Source of the DNA: Halegenticoccus soli
GTDB lineage: Archaea; Halobacteriota; Halobacteria; Halobacteriales; Haloferacaceae
Length of the DNA stretch: 64,000 nucleotides
Assembly: GCF_002844195.1 (NCBI RefSeq)
Contig: NZ_PEND01000003.1
Location: 248,001-312,000 of the forward strand
Reading direction: 5' to 3'
Part shown: in pieces, positions 9,154 through 17,223 of the stretch
Numbering within the stretch: the first letter of the stretch is position 1
How the letters are laid out: every line of letters starts with the position of its first letter
Translations under genes and position numbers: made by a program
The notes under the pieces: model-generated
Seen by the model: only the letters and a program-made list of their open reading frames with translations
Told to the model about the DNA's origin: nothing
The model's database searches: none

Positions 9154-9480
9154 TCATTTAGGGTTCACCTTTTGGTATTGTTCAGAGTAGTGCTTCCTTA
9201 TGGAGGTGAGCGTTTGTAACATGATTTCGGCGGAGCGGTGCATGGTGGAACGAATCGGCAACTGTTTGTTGCGGCGTTGTAGCTCTTTAAAGACACGTTC
9301 AACGCTGTGTCGGTTTCTATGTGTAATCTGTCGAAATCGAAGGCTTAATTCGAAGAGTGTAGCCTACAACCAGGGTGCACCCTCGGGGATTTCGACCGCG
9401 TCGACGGCGTGTCTGCTGAAGGCATCCTCTTCCCGGCTGAGTTTGCAGATTTGAACGACTACCTTGACTACTGAGACCAG
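9154..9480 (-). pseudogene. DDE transposase, C-terminal remnant (IS6-like)
   Basis: One minus-strand frame reads VVVQICKLSREEDAFSRHA, then VEIPEGAPWL, a TAG stop where the frame continues, then RFRQITHRNRHSVERVFKEL and a tail ending QKVNPK. The HRNRHSVERVFKEL patch resembles the last catalytic segment (with the Glu of the DDE triad) of IS6-like haloarchaeal transposases. About 108 codons survive. The N-terminal two catalytic aspartates and both terminal inverted repeats were not found, so the element is immobile. Confidence 0.65.
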
Positions 9481-10394
9481 GTTCGACCCCTTGACGAGCC
9501 GACCGCACGGTGAACGTTAGTGGTTGAACACCAAATCAGGCCATTTAATCGATAATAATAAGAATTTTAAGGAAAAAGCACTGGTAATGGTTACAATTTC
9601 CCACTTTAATCAATTATTTTTAACTCTCATGGCAAATATACGGAACATATCAGAATTGGGTTGGTGGGCGGGCGAGCGGTGGTCTTCGTCCCATGAGAAG
9701 GCTTATAAACCGCTATCTCGAGTATTCAACTCCGACTAAGAGCCGTCGTTCAGGAGGTTTGGTGCAGCTTTTATTCAACTAGTTCAATCTTCCGCTGACG
9801 TATGGTCGCGGCTGCGATCAGGACGTCAACCGAGTAAACAACGAACCGCGCTCCGCACTCGTCGGCGAACGACTCCGTGACAGTAGTATGTATGTCACAA
9901 CCTTCGGCCGGTCCGCCCGTCGCTTTTCGGCACAACGCGTTACAGCGTTGGTTCCGTAACGGAGGTTCGGCGGTGACCCGGTTGACGTTTGCGGACGCAC
10001 CGATGGAGGCCGGTTTGTTACTGGAGTAGTCTGTCGAAGTCATTCAAAACGGCGTTCGGTAATCCAGAACAGAGTGCGTACAGGACAAAACGGACGGTTG
10101 AACGGTGGGTTAAGTCCCTCTCGTAGATTCGCGCGTAGAGCCGACGTAGTGGGGTACTACGACGTGGTTTTCGGGGCGGTACCGCGGCTGTAACAGTATA
10201 TGATAACTTGCCTCCGAGTAATTCAGCGCCGATTGGGAAGTACTGAACGACCTTCGTTCTAAATGAAAGAACGATATTCACCGTCTACGAACGGCCGTCA
10301 CCATCGCTGACCTCGAGGAGGGTCGTGCCGGAGTCGAACTCGCCGAGGTCAGAACCGCACTCCCTCGAGCAGGACGGTGGGTCACGACCGCGGC
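9481..10394. other. Boundary region with two weak minus-strand frames
   Basis: Two adjacent minus-strand frames have partly protein-like ends: 10018-10281 (LRRLYARIYERDLTHRSTVR) and 9771-10043 (TVTESFADECGARFVVYSVD, ending KIELVE). They could be remnants of one or two genes, but I recognise no family. The stretch 9540-9660 is AT-rich and empty. It separates the transposase remnant from the sugar-catabolism island. Confidence 0.35.
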
Positions 10395-10690
10395 TCAAAG
10401 GGCGCTGTCGGCGAATCGGGCGTCCACCGTCGCCACTTCCCCCGCCACGTGCGAGGCGGCGTCGCTGGGGAGGTAGACGACCGCGCCGACGATCTCCGCA
10501 CGGTCGGCGACTCGACCGAGCGGCGTCCGCTCGTCGATGCGCCGGCGTTTCTCCGCCCTCTCCACGTACGTGTCCTCGTTCTGCGGCGTGATGACGAACC
10601 GGGGTGCGATGACGTTCCCCCGTATCTCGGGCGTGAGTTGCTTCGCTGACGCCCGGGTGAACGCCTCTGTGCCGCCGCCCTCGACGCCCG
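10395..10690 (-). pseudogene. Short-chain dehydrogenase (SDR), C-terminal remnant
   Basis: The minus strand encodes the last third of a classical SDR: EAFTRASAKQLTPEIRGNVI, IAPRFVITP, RTPLGRVADRAEIVGAVVYL and SDAASHVAGEVATVDARF. These match the region after the catalytic Tyr-Lys pair, including the usual end with VDGG altered to VDAR. The Rossmann N-terminus, glycine motif and catalytic residues are absent because the DNA switches to a plus-strand dehydrogenase remnant. An SDR in this position could once have acted as a sugar dehydrogenase. Confidence 0.7.
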
Positions 10691-11055
10691 CCGCGAGGGA
10701 CTGACCGACGGCGTCGGGTACAACGTCGTCTTCGACACCACCAGGCACCCGTCGGGACCGACGATGTCTGTTGATGAAGTGCGGAAGGGCGGCCAGATCG
10801 TCCTCGGCGGGCAGACCGGCGAGACAACGATGCCGTACTCGCCGCTCGTCCCGCTGAGATCGACCGACAGTGCTCCTACGGTCGACGTTCGAGGACTTCG
10901 AGCGGTCGCTCCGGCTGATGCGCTCTGGGGACGTCGACTCCGAGACGTTCCTCGACGACCGATTCTCGCTACTCGACGCCGAGGAGGCCTTCGAGGCGTT
11001 CGTCGCCGGCGGTACTTACAAACCCGTGTTCGACGTCTCGGAACTCCGCGACTGA
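10676..11055 (+). pseudogene. Zinc-type alcohol/sugar dehydrogenase, C-terminal remnant
   Basis: The plus strand carries a frame reading DARREGLTDGVGYNVVFDTT, GGQIVLGGQTGETTMPYSPLV, then after one or more frameshifts near 10845-10880 FEDFERSLRLMRSGDVDSET, and ends in YKPVFDVSELRD. This is the nucleotide-binding and C-terminal part of a medium-chain zinc dehydrogenase (threonine/sorbitol dehydrogenase type). The catalytic N-terminus is missing and replaced by the SDR remnant on the other strand. It lies just upstream of the sugar-acid dehydratase, so it may have been the oxidoreductase for the first step. Confidence 0.7.
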
Positions 11056-11158
11056 GGGGGTTCGCACGGGGCCGAGTGGGGGTCTGCGCGCCATCGGATC
11101 CCGCGTCGCGCCGCCCGACGGAAGTTTTAGTAGGTACAATTGTAATTTCTACGTGTAG

Positions 11159-12388
11159 ATGAACTACAGACGGCTGTCCGATCCTAACGCAGAGTATACC
11201 ATGCGCGACCTCTCCGCGGAGACGATGGGCGTGACGAACTCCCGCGGTCCCCGCGACGTGGAGATCACGGACGTGCAGACGACCATCGTCGAGGGAAACT
11301 ACCCGTGGACGCTCGTCCGCGTCTACACGGACGCCGGCGTCGTTGGCAACGGAGAATCCTACTGGGGCGCCGGCGAACCGGAGATCATCGAGCGCATGGC
11401 GCCATTCATCAAGGGCGAGAACCCCCTCGACATTGACCGCATCTACGAACACCTCGTCCAGAAGATGTCCGGCGAAGGGTCGATCTCAGGGAAGGTCATC
11501 TCCGCTATCTCCGGCATCGAACTCGCGCTGCACGACATCGCCGGGAAGCTCCTCGACGTCCCGGCCTACCAGCTGCTCGGCGGAAAGTACCGCGACGAGA
11601 TGCGCATCTACTGCGACTGCCACACCGAAGACGAAGCCAACCCGGACGCGTGCGCCGACGAGGCCGAACGCGTCGTCGAGGAGCTCGGCTACGACGCGCT
11701 GAAGTTCGACCTCGACGTCCCCTCGGGCTTCGAGAAGGACCGCGCGAACCGCCACCTCCGGAAGCCCGAAATCGACCATAAAGTCGAGATCGTCGAGAAG
11801 GTGACAGAGCGCGTTGGCGACCGCGCGGATGCGGCGTTCGACTGCCACTGGTCGTTCAGCGCCGGCAGCGCCCACCGGCTCGCCCGTGCGCTCGAACCGT
11901 ACGACGTCTGGTGGCTCGAAGACCCGATTCCGCCGGAGAACCATGACGTTCAGCGGGAGGTCACTCGGAGCACCGCGACGCCCATCACTGTCGGCGAGAA
12001 CGTCTACCGGACGCACGGACAGCGCCGCCTCCTCGAAGAGCAGGCGGTCGACATCATCGCGCCCGACGTGCCTAAGATCGGCGGGATGCGCCAGACGCGG
12101 AAGATCGCGGACCTCGCGGACCTCTATTACGTGCCGGTTGCGATGCACAACGTCTCCTCGCCGATCGCGACGATGGCGAGCGTCCACGTCGGCGCCGCCA
12201 TCCCGAACTCGCTAGCGGTCGAGTACCACTCGTACGAACTCGGCTGGTGGGAGGACCTCGTCGAGGAGCCCATCATCGAGGACGGGTACGCGGAGGTGCC
12301 GGAGCGACCAGGTCTCGGCGTGACGCTCGACTTCGACGCCGTCGAGGAGCACATGGCTGAGGGTGAGACCCTCTTCGACGAGGCGTGA
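11159..12388 (+). CDS. xacD: Sugar-acid dehydratase, xylonate/gluconate type (enolase superfamily)
   Basis: This 409-residue protein belongs to the mandelate racemase/galactonate dehydratase branch. DALKFDLD carries the barrel lysine, FDCHW, WWLEDPIPPEN and TVGENVYRT give the metal-binding Asp/Glu/Glu set, and VAMHNVSSPIATMA holds the catalytic histidine. The N-terminal part (DPNAEYTMRDLSAETMG) closely resembles Haloferax XacD, the xylonate/arabinonate dehydratase that makes 2-keto-3-deoxy-pentonate. Its neighbours are the genes for the next two steps of that pathway, the regulator and a sugar importer. Start at 11159 keeps the full N-terminal lead. The exact sugar acid is inference from context. 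Confidence 0.85.
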   Translation: MNYRRLSDPNAEYTMRDLSAETMGVTNSRGPRDVEITDVQTTIVEGNYPWTLVRVYTDAGVVGNGESYWGAGEPEIIERMAPFIKGENPLDIDRIYEHLVQKMSGEGSISGKVISAISGIELALHDIAGKLLDVPAYQLLGGKYRDEMRIYCDCHTEDEANPDACADEAERVVEELGYDALKFDLDVPSGFEKDRANRHLRKPEIDHKVEIVEKVTERVGDRADAAFDCHWSFSAGSAHRLARALEPYDVWWLEDPIPPENHDVQREVTRSTATPITVGENVYRTHGQRRLLEEQAVDIIAPDVPKIGGMRQTRKIADLADLYYVPVAMHNVSSPIATMASVHVGAAIPNSLAVEYHSYELGWWEDLVEEPIIEDGYAEVPERPGLGVTLDFDAVEEHMAEGETLFDEA

Positions 12389-12693
12389 GCCTCACCGCGC
12401 ATACGGAGTTCCGCTCCGAGGAGTTCGACGAGGCGTAGGTCCGTCGAGCGCGCAGAGCATCGATTCAGAAGTTCGACGAACCGTGGCCTGGTCGGTCCGC
12501 GAGCCTCTCTCCGCGACTTCTCTGGTTGAGGACGAACGCGCGTCTCGCTGAGCCAGCGACCACCGATCTTTTCGCGCTCGACGGTCCGTCGAGTCGCCGA
12601 TGCAGTCCCGTCGTGCGCTCCGCTGTCGGTGCGTGGGTTCGTCGTCGAAAAGCCGAGCCGCGTGACCGCTCCCGACCGAGTTCGTGGCCGCGG
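12389..12693. other. Convergent intergenic stretch
   Basis: This roughly 300-base gap lies between the ends of two convergent genes. The piece GAGTTCGACGAGGCGT after the dehydratase stop (around 12420-12437) resembles the last codons of that gene (CTCTTCGACGAGGCGTGA), a sign of local duplication. No gene or clear terminator hairpin was found. Confidence 0.4.
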
Positions 12694-13560
12694 TCAGACT
12701 TCCACGACGGTGTTCACGAGGTCGCCGATACCCTCGATGGTGATGCGGATCTCGTCGTCGGGGCGGAGGGTGAATCCCTCGTCGGGGACGAGCGATGTGC
12801 CGGTGAGGAGGACGCCGACGTCGGGGAGGATGTCGTGGCTCCGCCAGCAGTCGACGAGCTCCTCACAGCTGCGGGCCATCTCGGCCGTCGACGTCTCCTC
12901 CTTGTAGACGACCGTCTTGTCGCGGCGGATCGTCATCGACATCATCAGCTCGTGGGGGTTGCCGACGGTCCCTGCGGAGGCGACGCACGGCCCGAGCGAG
13001 CAGCAGCGGTCGTACATCTTCGCCTGCGGGAGGTACAGCGGGTTTTCACCCTCGATAGAGCGGCTGCTCACGTCGTTGCCGACGGTGTAGCCGACGACGT
13101 CGCCGTCGCAGAGGACGATGCCGAGTTCCGGTTCGGGGACGTCCCAGTCGGAGTCCCCGCGGATGCCGACCGGTTCGCCCGGACCGACGGTCCGGCTCGG
13201 CGTCGCCTTGAAGAAAATCTCGGAGCGATCGGACTCGTACACTCGGATGTACATCTCCGGCATGCTGCTCTCTCGCTGGCGTGCTTCCTCGCTTATCTCG
13301 TAGGTGACGCCCGCGGCCCACACTTCGTCCGGGACGACGGGTCGGCCGGCGTCGGCGAGCGCGTCCGGGTCGACGGTCGGCGCGGCGTCGACGAGGTTGG
13401 CGGCGATGTCGTCGACATCCAGTTCGGCGACGTTCGCCGCGGCCGCAAGGTCGGCGAAGTCGCGGAGCCGCGGTTTGACGGCCGTGAGGTCGTAGACGGC
13501 GTCGCCGTCGTCGGCGACGAGCCGAGACTCTCCCCCGCTGGGTAGGCGGTAGTAGCGCAT
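12694..13560 (-). CDS. xacE: FAH-family 2-keto-3-deoxy-pentonate dehydratase
   Basis: This 288-residue protein of the fumarylacetoacetate hydrolase fold has the expected C-terminal metal site: DVPEPELGIVL (Glu pair), GNDVSSRSIEGENPLYLPQA and GTSLVPDEGFTLRPDDEI followed by GIGD. It should convert 2-keto-3-deoxyxylonate or -arabinonate to alpha-ketoglutarate semialdehyde, the fourth step of the oxidative pentose route, as Haloferax XacE does. I chose the ATG at 13560 (MRYYRLPSGGESRL) because the longer frame adds a non-protein-like lead through the promoter and a nine-G run. It is divergent from the aldehyde dehydrogenase gene. Confidence 0.85.
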   Translation of the reverse strand: MRYYRLPSGGESRLVADDGDAVYDLTAVKPRLRDFADLAAAANVAELDVDDIAANLVDAAPTVDPDALADAGRPVVPDEVWAAGVTYEISEEARQRESSMPEMYIRVYESDRSEIFFKATPSRTVGPGEPVGIRGDSDWDVPEPELGIVLCDGDVVGYTVGNDVSSRSIEGENPLYLPQAKMYDRCCSLGPCVASAGTVGNPHELMMSMTIRRDKTVVYKEETSTAEMARSCEELVDCWRSHDILPDVGVLLTGTSLVPDEGFTLRPDDEIRITIEGIGDLVNTVVEV

Positions 13561-13702
13561 GCACTGAACGATTATCTTCTTGGTGATAAACTTCCCGCCT
13601 GTGAGGGGGGGGGACGACCGTCTCAGGTCGGAGATCATCGACTTTCGCGCGCGTCACTTGGAGCGTAACTTATTATGCGCGGACCAGCGGACTAGCGGAT
13701 GC
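13561..13702. promoter_or_regulatory. Divergent promoter region with a nine-G tract
   Basis: This 142-base gap separates the divergent dehydratase and aldehyde dehydrogenase genes. AACTTATTATGC (13667-13678) lies about 28 bases before the ATG at 13703 and is a good TATA candidate for a leaderless transcript. On the other strand AAGAAGATAATC lies near the expected place. A run of nine G (13605-13613) follows CCCGCCTGTGA and is prone to slippage. An IclR operator is likely here but not identifiable by eye. Confidence 0.5.
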
Positions 13703-15142
13703 ATGCCAACCGAGCGCTTGAACTACGTCGACGGCGAGTGGACCGTGTCCGAGAGCGACGAGACATTCGAGACCGTAGACCCCGCGAACCCCGAGGAAGC
13801 GGTGTCGACCTACCCGCAGTCAACCGCGGAGGACACCGAAGCCGCCGTCGAGGCGGCTGTCGGAGCCAGCGAGGAGTGGCGGAACACGTCCGGTCCGGAG
13901 CGCGGGCAGATTCTCTCCCGGACCAGCGCCATCCTCACAGACTGGAAGGACGAACTGACGGAACTGCTCGTCCGCGAGGAGGGGAAGACACGGACTGAGG
14001 CCGGCGGTGAGATCCAGCGCGCTATCGACATCTTCGATTACTACGGGGCGAAGGCCCGCGACCTCGGCGGCACGGTCAAGGGGGCAAGCTCGCGGCACAC
14101 GAACCTCTACACGCGTACCGAACCGCTCGGCGTCGCGGGGCTCATCACGCCGTGGAACTACCCCATCGCCATCCCCGCCTGGAAGATCGCACCGGCGGTC
14201 GCCTCCGGCAACGCGGTCCTCATCAAACCTGCGTCGCTCGCGCCGGGCGTCGTCCACGAGATGGCGCGCGCGCTGGAGAAGGCCGGCCTCCCCGGCGGCG
14301 TTCTCAACGTGATCACCGGCCCCGGCAGCGAGGTCGGCGACACCATCGCCAGTCACCCGGACGTCGACGCCATCTCCTTCACCGGAAGCACGGCCGTCGG
14401 GAACACGGTGTACGACACAGCGACCGAGGACGGCAAGCGCGTCCAGCTCGAGATGGGCGGGAAGAATCCGACGATCGTCAGCGACGCCGCGGACGTCGAG
14501 GAGGCGGCCGACATCGTCGCCTCGGGCGCCTTCGGCGTGACCGGTCAGGCCTGCACCGCCTGCTCGCGCGCCATCGTCTACGAGGACGTCTACGACGAGT
14601 TCGTCGACACCATCGTCGAGCGCGCCGAGAGCATCGAGATCGGCCACGGCCTCGACGACCTCGACATGGGGCCGCACGTCAGCAAGAGCGAACTTGAAAG
14701 CACCCTCGAGTACCTCGACATCGGTCGGGAAGAGGGTGCTACGCTGGCGTACGGCGGCGGCAAGCTCGACCGCGAGGGGTACTTCGTCGAACCAGCCGTC
14801 TTCACGGACGCCGAACCCGACATGCGCATCGCCCAGGAGGAGATCTTCGGGCCAGTGCTGTCGGTCATCCCAGTGAGCGACTACGAGCAGGCAATCCACG
14901 TTGCCAATGGCGTGAAGTATGGCCTCTCGGCGAGCATCGTCACCGACGACCACGGCGAGGCCAATCGGTTCGTCGAGGACGTCGACGCCGGCGTCGTGAA
15001 GATCAACCAGAAGACGACCGGGCTGGAACTCCACGTCCCCTTCGGCGGCGTGAAGGAATCCTCCAGTGAGACCTACCGCGAGCAAGGCGAGGCGGGCCTC
15101 GACTTCTACACCATCAGCAAGACGGTCTACGACGCGTACTGA
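13703..15142 (+). CDS. xacF: Aldehyde dehydrogenase, 2,5-dioxovalerate (alpha-ketoglutarate semialdehyde) type
   Basis: This 479-residue NAD(P)-dependent dehydrogenase shows the family motifs in order: ITPWNYPIAIPAWKIAPA (Asn for the oxyanion), FTGSTAVG, LEMGGKNP (general base Glu), GQACTACSR (catalytic Cys) and QEEIFGPVLSV, ending FGGVKESSSETYREQG. In this cluster it should oxidise alpha-ketoglutarate semialdehyde to alpha-ketoglutarate, linking pentoses to the citric acid cycle. I chose the ATG at 13703 (MPTERLNYVDGEW), which follows a TATA box at the right distance; the longer frame runs back through the promoter. Confidence 0.88.
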   Translation: MPTERLNYVDGEWTVSESDETFETVDPANPEEAVSTYPQSTAEDTEAAVEAAVGASEEWRNTSGPERGQILSRTSAILTDWKDELTELLVREEGKTRTEAGGEIQRAIDIFDYYGAKARDLGGTVKGASSRHTNLYTRTEPLGVAGLITPWNYPIAIPAWKIAPAVASGNAVLIKPASLAPGVVHEMARALEKAGLPGGVLNVITGPGSEVGDTIASHPDVDAISFTGSTAVGNTVYDTATEDGKRVQLEMGGKNPTIVSDAADVEEAADIVASGAFGVTGQACTACSRAIVYEDVYDEFVDTIVERAESIEIGHGLDDLDMGPHVSKSELESTLEYLDIGREEGATLAYGGGKLDREGYFVEPAVFTDAEPDMRIAQEEIFGPVLSVIPVSDYEQAIHVANGVKYGLSASIVTDDHGEANRFVEDVDAGVVKINQKTTGLELHVPFGGVKESSSETYREQGEAGLDFYTISKTVYDAY

Positions 15143-15225
15143 AGCCATTGCGCGCCGGCCGACGGACCGGCGACGCGTCACCTCGGGCGGAGTTTTTTGG
15201 TACCGCCGGGCGGAAGTCGTAGGTG

Positions 15226-16209
15226 ATGCTCGACTGGATCGACGATTACGAAGAGCGCGACTGGGAGACGCCGACCGACGGGACGTGACGGTACGCGCTG
15301 ATCGGGCTCGGCTGGTGGACGATGGACGTCGCCCTCCCGGCGATAGCAGAGTCGGATTACTGCGAAGCCACGGTGCTCGTGAGCAGTTCGGTGGAGAAGG
15401 CCGAGCGACTCGCCGCCGAGCACGACGTCGAAGTCGGAATCAGTTATGAGGCGTTCCACAACGGCGCCTCCGCGGAATCGTATGACGCCGTCTACGTCGC
15501 GACGTCGAACGCGCCGAGCAGATGGTCGAGCTCTGTGAGTCCCCCGACGTGCCGCTGATGATCGCCTACCGGATGCACACGGACCCGGCGGTGCGGCGGA
15601 CGCACGAACTCATCGAGGACGGCTTCCTCGGCGACCCCGTGTCGGTGTACGGCAACAACAGCCAGCCGCTCCTCGAGACGATTCCCGACACGGGCCAGTG
15701 GCAACTCGACCTGGACCGCTCCGGCTACGGGACGTCCGTCATGGATCTCGGCATCTACTCCATCAACACACGCGGTTCCTCCTCCGCCGGGAACCCGTCG
15801 AGGTCGCTTCGAGCATGGAGTCGCGCCACGAGGCGTTCGCCGACGTGCCCGACGAGCGGTCGGCCTCGATCCTCCGCTTCGAGGACGGCGTCCGGATGGT
15901 CTCCTCGTCGAGTCAGAACGCCCACGAGGACACGCACCTGAAGCTCACGGGCACCGAGGGCAGATTGAACTCCACCCCGCGTTCCACGGCGAGTGTACGC
16001 TCCACCTCTCGTGGGGCGACCTGTCGGTTCGAGTCGAACACGATGTGTTTGACGCCCAGCGTGAGATGCACGAGGAGTTCGACTACTTCGCGAACCGGCT
16101 GCTCGCCGACGAGGTGGACTACCCCGACGGCCGCCACGGCCTAGAGGATATGCGCATCATCCGCGGGATCCACGAGGCGGCGGACACCCGCGGGCCGGTC
16201 GAACTGTGA
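15226..16209 (+). pseudogene. Gfo/Idh/MocA sugar dehydrogenase (XacA-like), multiply disrupted
   Basis: Pieces of an XacA-like D-xylose/L-arabinose 1-dehydrogenase can be followed across three frames. MLDWIDDYEERDWETP is stopped by TGA at 15286; ALIGLGWWTMDVALPAIAES and YDAVYVATSNA come next; about 25 codons with the conserved EKP region are missing near 15510. LMIAYRMHTDPAVRR, VASSMESRHEAFADVPDER and, after another shift, FDYFANRLLADEVDYPDGRH follow, ending at a TGA at 16207. The Rossmann motif is degraded to GLGWWT, as in the family, but the catalytic Lys-Pro region is deleted. The enzyme cannot be made, although it sits in the expected place between the pathway and its regulator. Confidence 0.88.
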
Positions 16210-16358
16210 AGGAGTCGTCCGGCGGATCGTCGACTGGCGACGTCGTCCGCTCCGGCTGGTTCGCCAGCCGTGCGCCTACCTTCACGATTATTCAGACAAT
16301 TATTATATCGACCGCATACAAGCAGAAGTGAACGATTCTCGCCCAATGTAGAACAACC

Positions 16359-16368
16359 TATATTTAGG
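16359..16368 (+). promoter_or_regulatory. TATA-like box of the IclR-type regulator
   Basis: TATATTTAGG is centred about 26 bases upstream of the ATG at 16388, the spacing for a leaderless haloarchaeal transcript. Confidence 0.5.
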
Positions 16369-16387
16369 TTCGCGAGCAAGTCGGGGT

Positions 16388-17149
16388 ATGTCCCAGCCGA
16401 AACATCCCGTCCGCTCCGTCGACAGGGCCCTCGACATCATCGAGGTGATCCAGGATCTCGACGGTGCAGGCGTCTCGGAGATCGCCGACCGCGTTGACGT
16501 GGGCAAGAGCGCGGTTCACAACCACCTCAACACGCTCGTCAATAGGGAGTACCTCGTCAAGGAAGACGACCAGTACCACATCGGCCTCTCGTTTCTCGGC
16601 CTCGGGGCGTACGCCCGGAACCGCATGGACATCTACGACTCCGCACGCTCGGAGGCGGACAAACTGGCGGACGACACGGGCGAACTCGTGAACCTGCTCG
16701 TCGAGAAGAATGGGAAGGGCATCTACCTCTACCAGGCTAGCGGGGAGAATGCCGTCGACCTCGACACGTACGAGGGCAAGCAGGTGTCCCTCCACTGCAC
16801 CGGCCTCGGCAAGGCACTGCTGGCGTTCCGCCCGCGCGAGGAGGTCGTTGACGTCCTCGACACTCACGGCATGCCGAGGATGACGGAATCGACCATCACG
16901 GACCGCGAGGAGTTCTTCGAGGAACTCGAGCACATTCGCGAGCAGAAGTTTGCGCTCGACCGCGAGGAGCGCCTCACCGGCCTCTGCTGCGTCGCCGCGC
17001 CCATCACCGACGAACAGGACCGTAGCATCGGCGCGATTAGCATCTCCTGTCCCCTGCACCGCGTGAGCGACCAGCGTTTCCGGGAGGAACTGCCCGACGA
17101 GGTGCTCGGCACCGCGAACGTCATTGAACTCCGCCACAACTACTCGTGA
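16388..17149 (+). CDS. xacR: IclR-family regulator (XacR-like)
   Basis: This 253-residue regulator has an N-terminal winged helix (RSVDRALDIIEVIQDL, SEIADRVDVGKSAVHNHLNT) and a C-terminal effector domain (LHCTGLGKALLAF, EERLTGLCCVAAPI, ISISCPLHRVS). The architecture and position match XacR, which activates the xylose/arabinose genes in Haloferax. It probably senses a pathway sugar or intermediate and controls the divergent and downstream operons. It is followed by the sugar importer with 74 bases between stop and start. Confidence 0.85.
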   Translation: MSQPKHPVRSVDRALDIIEVIQDLDGAGVSEIADRVDVGKSAVHNHLNTLVNREYLVKEDDQYHIGLSFLGLGAYARNRMDIYDSARSEADKLADDTGELVNLLVEKNGKGIYLYQASGENAVDLDTYEGKQVSLHCTGLGKALLAFRPREEVVDVLDTHGMPRMTESTITDREEFFEELEHIREQKFALDREERLTGLCCVAAPITDEQDRSIGAISISCPLHRVSDQRFREELPDEVLGTANVIELRHNYS

Positions 17150-17190
17150 GGCAATCCCTCCGGGCGCGACGGCCGATGACTTTCCCCGGT

Positions 17191-17203
17191 AATTATATAA
17201 TAC
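17191..17203 (+). promoter_or_regulatory. TATA-like box of the sugar-binding protein gene
   Basis: AATTATATAATAC is centred about 27 bases before the ATG at 17224, which supports that start over an earlier one overlapping the regulator gene. Confidence 0.55.
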
Positions 17204-17223
17204 TTCTTTACGACAGTTCGGTC

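Noticed and set aside
13820-15181. 453-codon minus-strand frame antisense to the aldehyde dehydrogenase
   Set aside because: GC-rich haloarchaeal genes commonly leave long open frames on the other strand; the plus strand has all catalytic motifs.
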